In this document: piece by piece, positions 63,001-64,000 of the stretch | Numbering within the stretch: the first letter of the stretch is position 1 | How the letters are laid out: each line of letters opens with the position of its first letter | Assembly (NCBI GenBank): GCA_023634235.1 | Contig: JAMKCF010000009.1 | Location: 8,866,001 to 8,930,000, forward strand | Length of the DNA: 64,000 bases | Direction: 5' to 3' | Source: Pisaster brevispinus | Taxonomy: Eukaryota > Echinodermata > Asteroidea > Forcipulatida > Asteriidae | Made by a program: the position numbers and the translations under genes | The notes under the pieces: model-generated | Databases searched by the model: none | The model's input: only the letters and a program-made list of their open reading frames with translations | Told to the model about the DNA's origin: nothing

Positions 63001-64000
63001 ACAGTAAGCACAAAATTGGCTGTTAAGCAGCTCTATGAAATTGGGCCCAGCCATCGTCCAATGATCTGCCTTTTGGCCTCAGTGAGGGCGCTTTTTTAAA
63101 ATGTGACTGTGACGCCATACACAAGGGGTCTCAATATAAAGGAAGAATAGCAACTTCCATGGTTCTACACCCATGGAGCACAGTGCCCCTCTCTTTACAC
63201 TAATTGCAAACTAATTGCACTGTAAACAAACACTGAACCCATCCACTGGAACCAATTACAGCTTGATTACAGTGACTGAGCTTTTATCCAGCAGGATACC
63301 TAACTAGAGTGCATACTATTACTAAAAATACAGTAATTAAATTAGTTCAGAGTAGACACTTGGGTTGATTTTGAGACCAACCAATTTGTCAATTAGAGTG
63401 ACTACTTTTAACCTTAATTACTGGTTGTCTCAGTTGGTAAATTATTGCCCTGATCAGGTTATTTACCTGAACAGGGAGGGCAGAATAAAAAATAGGTTTT
63501 CAAGAATTTACATTTATTGGCAGTAATTAGTTGTCATAAGTAGAGGTACAGTTTCTTGTTTTATTAAGGCATTTCTGTACAAGACGTGGTCTTTTGAATA
63601 TGCCACCATATTTGCCTCAGCTTCATTTTGTCTTGTATCAAAATTATTATTGTTGAAGTTCTTTATAGGCCTACATCTTTGTTCAATTGAACTTTTCTAT
63701 AATTACTTGCATTTTGTAATACAGAATAAATGTTGAAATGAATACTTTCTAACCCTGCCTACAAAAAGAGTGATCATGAACAGAATAGTGCATTTCTTGG
63801 CAGGGAAGGTACTGTAGAGCTGATCATTATGGGAAGTTTGATATTTTGTACCATAGTTGTCAAATTAAATTGAATAACTTAAAAAATAACAGCTGAACAA
63901 AATTTGAGATGTTCATCCTTTCTTGATAAAAATCAAAGTACCATCTCTTTTTGAAAACACCTGATTGTATGTTTTCTTTCGTAGAGCTGTCTCCATTTTT
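48005..64000 (+). CDS. LRRC74-like leucine-rich-repeat protein (3' end outside window)
   Basis: Related to LRRC74A/B, ribonuclease-inhibitor-type LRR proteins of unclear function. Ten coding exons placed: 48005-48049, 53747-54098, 56374-56549, 57111-57218, 57970-58063, 58468-58517, 59018-59099, 60610-60695, 61109-61303, 62022-62117. All junction phases agree and give 428 codons so far. Residues 1-132 are low-complexity, ending in an acidic DDDSDSGWDTDLEIE stretch typical of LRRC74A. A conserved block (YIQACKEIGVVPVSHFLRHI) follows, then about eight 28-residue LRRs from about residue 192, each with a LxLxxN core such as LDLEDNWI, LNLAGNKI, LNLSHNEF, LDLSWNHL. The 15-codon first exon (MADTADIGNGASTEG) is inferred from a good donor and matching phase across a 5.7-kb intron. 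The next exon may start at 63985 but only 16 bp are visible. Confidence 0.88.
50523..50593. repeat. 31-bp inverted repeat at LINE 5' junction
   Basis: Arms 50523-50553 and 50563-50593 are perfect inverted copies with a 9-nt loop. The right arm can be read in frame with the RT coding sequence that follows, so the left arm appears to be an inverted copy of a piece of the LINE. Confidence 0.85.
50594..51800 (+). mobile_element. 5'-truncated non-LTR retrotransposon (CR1/L2-like)
   Basis: Contains the C-terminal half of a LINE reverse transcriptase and its 3' UTR. The 3' end has AGCGCCATGAGCACTTTGAT and GCGCTTTATAAG, then an (ATT)n tail up to about 51794, typical of CR1/L2-group elements. Lies in sense in the first intron of the LRRC74-like gene. 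Endonuclease and N-terminal RT regions are missing. Confidence 0.88.
50615..51562 (+). pseudogene. LINE reverse transcriptase fragment, frameshifted
   Basis: GSVLGP (RT motif region before the active site) starts near 50606, and the catalytic YADD box is at about 50711-50722. Between them a 22-bp tandem duplication (ATCATGAAACACAAACTGAA-type unit at about 50664-50707) shifts the frame, and GVPQ before GSVLGP is shortened. From 50687 the frame is open for 291 codons to TAA at 51560-51562 and includes the thumb and the C-terminal LWNKLP block. The piece is not functional. Confidence 0.88.
52625..52705 (-). repeat. SINE family D 3' fragment (minus)
   Basis: GCATCAGGGATAAATAATAT, CCTATACACC and AGCACTGTACAG follow the order of the inverted family D tail at 40620-40791. 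Confidence 0.55.
54099..56373 (+). other. LRRC74-like intron with LINE 3'-end remnant
   Basis: About 2.3 kb of AT-rich intron without coding signal. Around 55482-55640 it holds AAGCGCCTTGAGCACCTT and GGATATGTGCACTATAG, a diverged relative of the 3' end of the LINE at 50594-51800, so an older solo 3' fragment. Confidence 0.5.
57489..57850 (+). repeat. tRNA-like SINE family A, ~1.15-unit copy
   Basis: The word GCTCCAGT and the following CTTTGTTCAAACCCAAATT occur at 57495 and again at 57811, a period of 316 bp. A 72-nt tRNA-like segment (57747-57818) contains ACAGTTGGTAGAGCGCC and GGTTCAAGTAACG, with GTTAATC in the anticodon-loop position. The unit starts in the end of one tRNA-like module and finishes with another. 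Located in the LRRC74-like intron before exon 5. Confidence 0.82.
58545..58826 (+). repeat. tRNA-derived SINE family C with (AAAC)n tail
   Basis: The tRNA-like head 58545-58615 has GTGGTCAAGTGGTCAGACTG (A-box region) and GGTTTAAATCCAACC (T arm). An unrelated body follows, with GCTTTGCTGAGTTCC, then a (AAAC)5 tail at 58805-58824. Head, body and short tandem tail are the classic SINE plan. Starts 28 bp after exon 6 of the LRRC74-like gene. Confidence 0.75.
59557..59587. repeat. 31-bp palindrome, second copy of the 4884 repeat
   Basis: GCTTATTTTGATTG, CGG, CAATCAAAATAAGC: perfect arms of 14 bp. Flanks resemble those of the copy at 4884-4911. Confidence 0.6.
62810..63048. mobile_element. Short TIR element, family M, copy near right edge
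   Basis: Left end GGACCTAATTTTATATAGCG (diverged) and right end CAGCTCTATGAAATTGGGCC; inner GTAAGCA / TGCTTAC words. About 239 bp, no ORF. Lies in the LRRC74-like intron after exon 10. Confidence 0.7.

Noticed and set aside
1..64000. Prokaryotic-type systems (operons, CRISPR arrays, Shine-Dalgarno starts)
   Set aside because: Split genes with spliceosomal introns throughout and no direct-repeat/spacer arrays; the window is metazoan nuclear DNA.

Overview
This is a 64 kb piece of an animal nuclear genome. Genes are split into many short exons with GT-AG introns, coding density is low, and introns and spacers are full of small interspersed repeats: tRNA-derived SINEs, inverted-repeat DNA elements and a non-LTR retrotransposon. 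The protein set (metazoan Integrator subunit INTS7, CDT2/DTL, NOL12, EPHX4-like epoxide hydrolase, LRRC74-like protein) and the repeat style suggest a marine invertebrate deuterostome, possibly an echinoderm. The phylum is my inference; I cannot confirm it from sequence alone.

Layout. 1-5057: no convincing gene; SINE-like and duplicated repeats. 5058-12077 (minus): DTL/CDT2, 10 coding exons, 812 codons, all phases consistent. 12078-12580: a 503-bp divergent promoter between the DTL and INTS7 start codons with two perfect E2F-type motifs. 12581-31101 (plus): INTS7, 20 coding exons, 966 codons, complete; its introns carry several DNA-transposon-like inverted-repeat elements and SINEs. 31102-33481: spacer. 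33482-35877 (minus): NOL12, four exons, convergent with INTS7. 35878-37726: spacer with a 536-bp foldback element that has a perfect 8-bp target duplication. 37727-45130 (plus): EPHX4-like alpha/beta hydrolase, six exons, 346 codons, catalytic residues intact. 45131-48004: spacer and the promoter of the next gene. 48005 to beyond the right edge (plus): LRRC74-like leucine-rich-repeat gene, ten exons placed, incomplete at the 3' end; its 5.7-kb first intron holds a 5'-truncated LINE.

Functionally, DTL is the substrate receptor of the CRL4 ubiquitin ligase that destroys CDT1 and p21-type proteins at PCNA. INTS7 is a backbone subunit of Integrator, which cleaves snRNA and other Pol II transcripts. 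From general knowledge the two are also head-to-head neighbours in vertebrates, so this window probably preserves an old bidirectional gene pair. The other three genes have no obvious functional link to it.

The exon models were built by eye from translations, splice consensus and phase matching. Remaining uncertainty lies in UTRs, the 3' ends of DTL and NOL12, one INTS7 intron, and the last LRRC74 exons. I found no convincing new multi-gene system. The most unusual material is the repeat landscape: tRNA-like repeats in about 1.3-unit tandem form, very large young hairpins, and the architecture of the divergent promoter.
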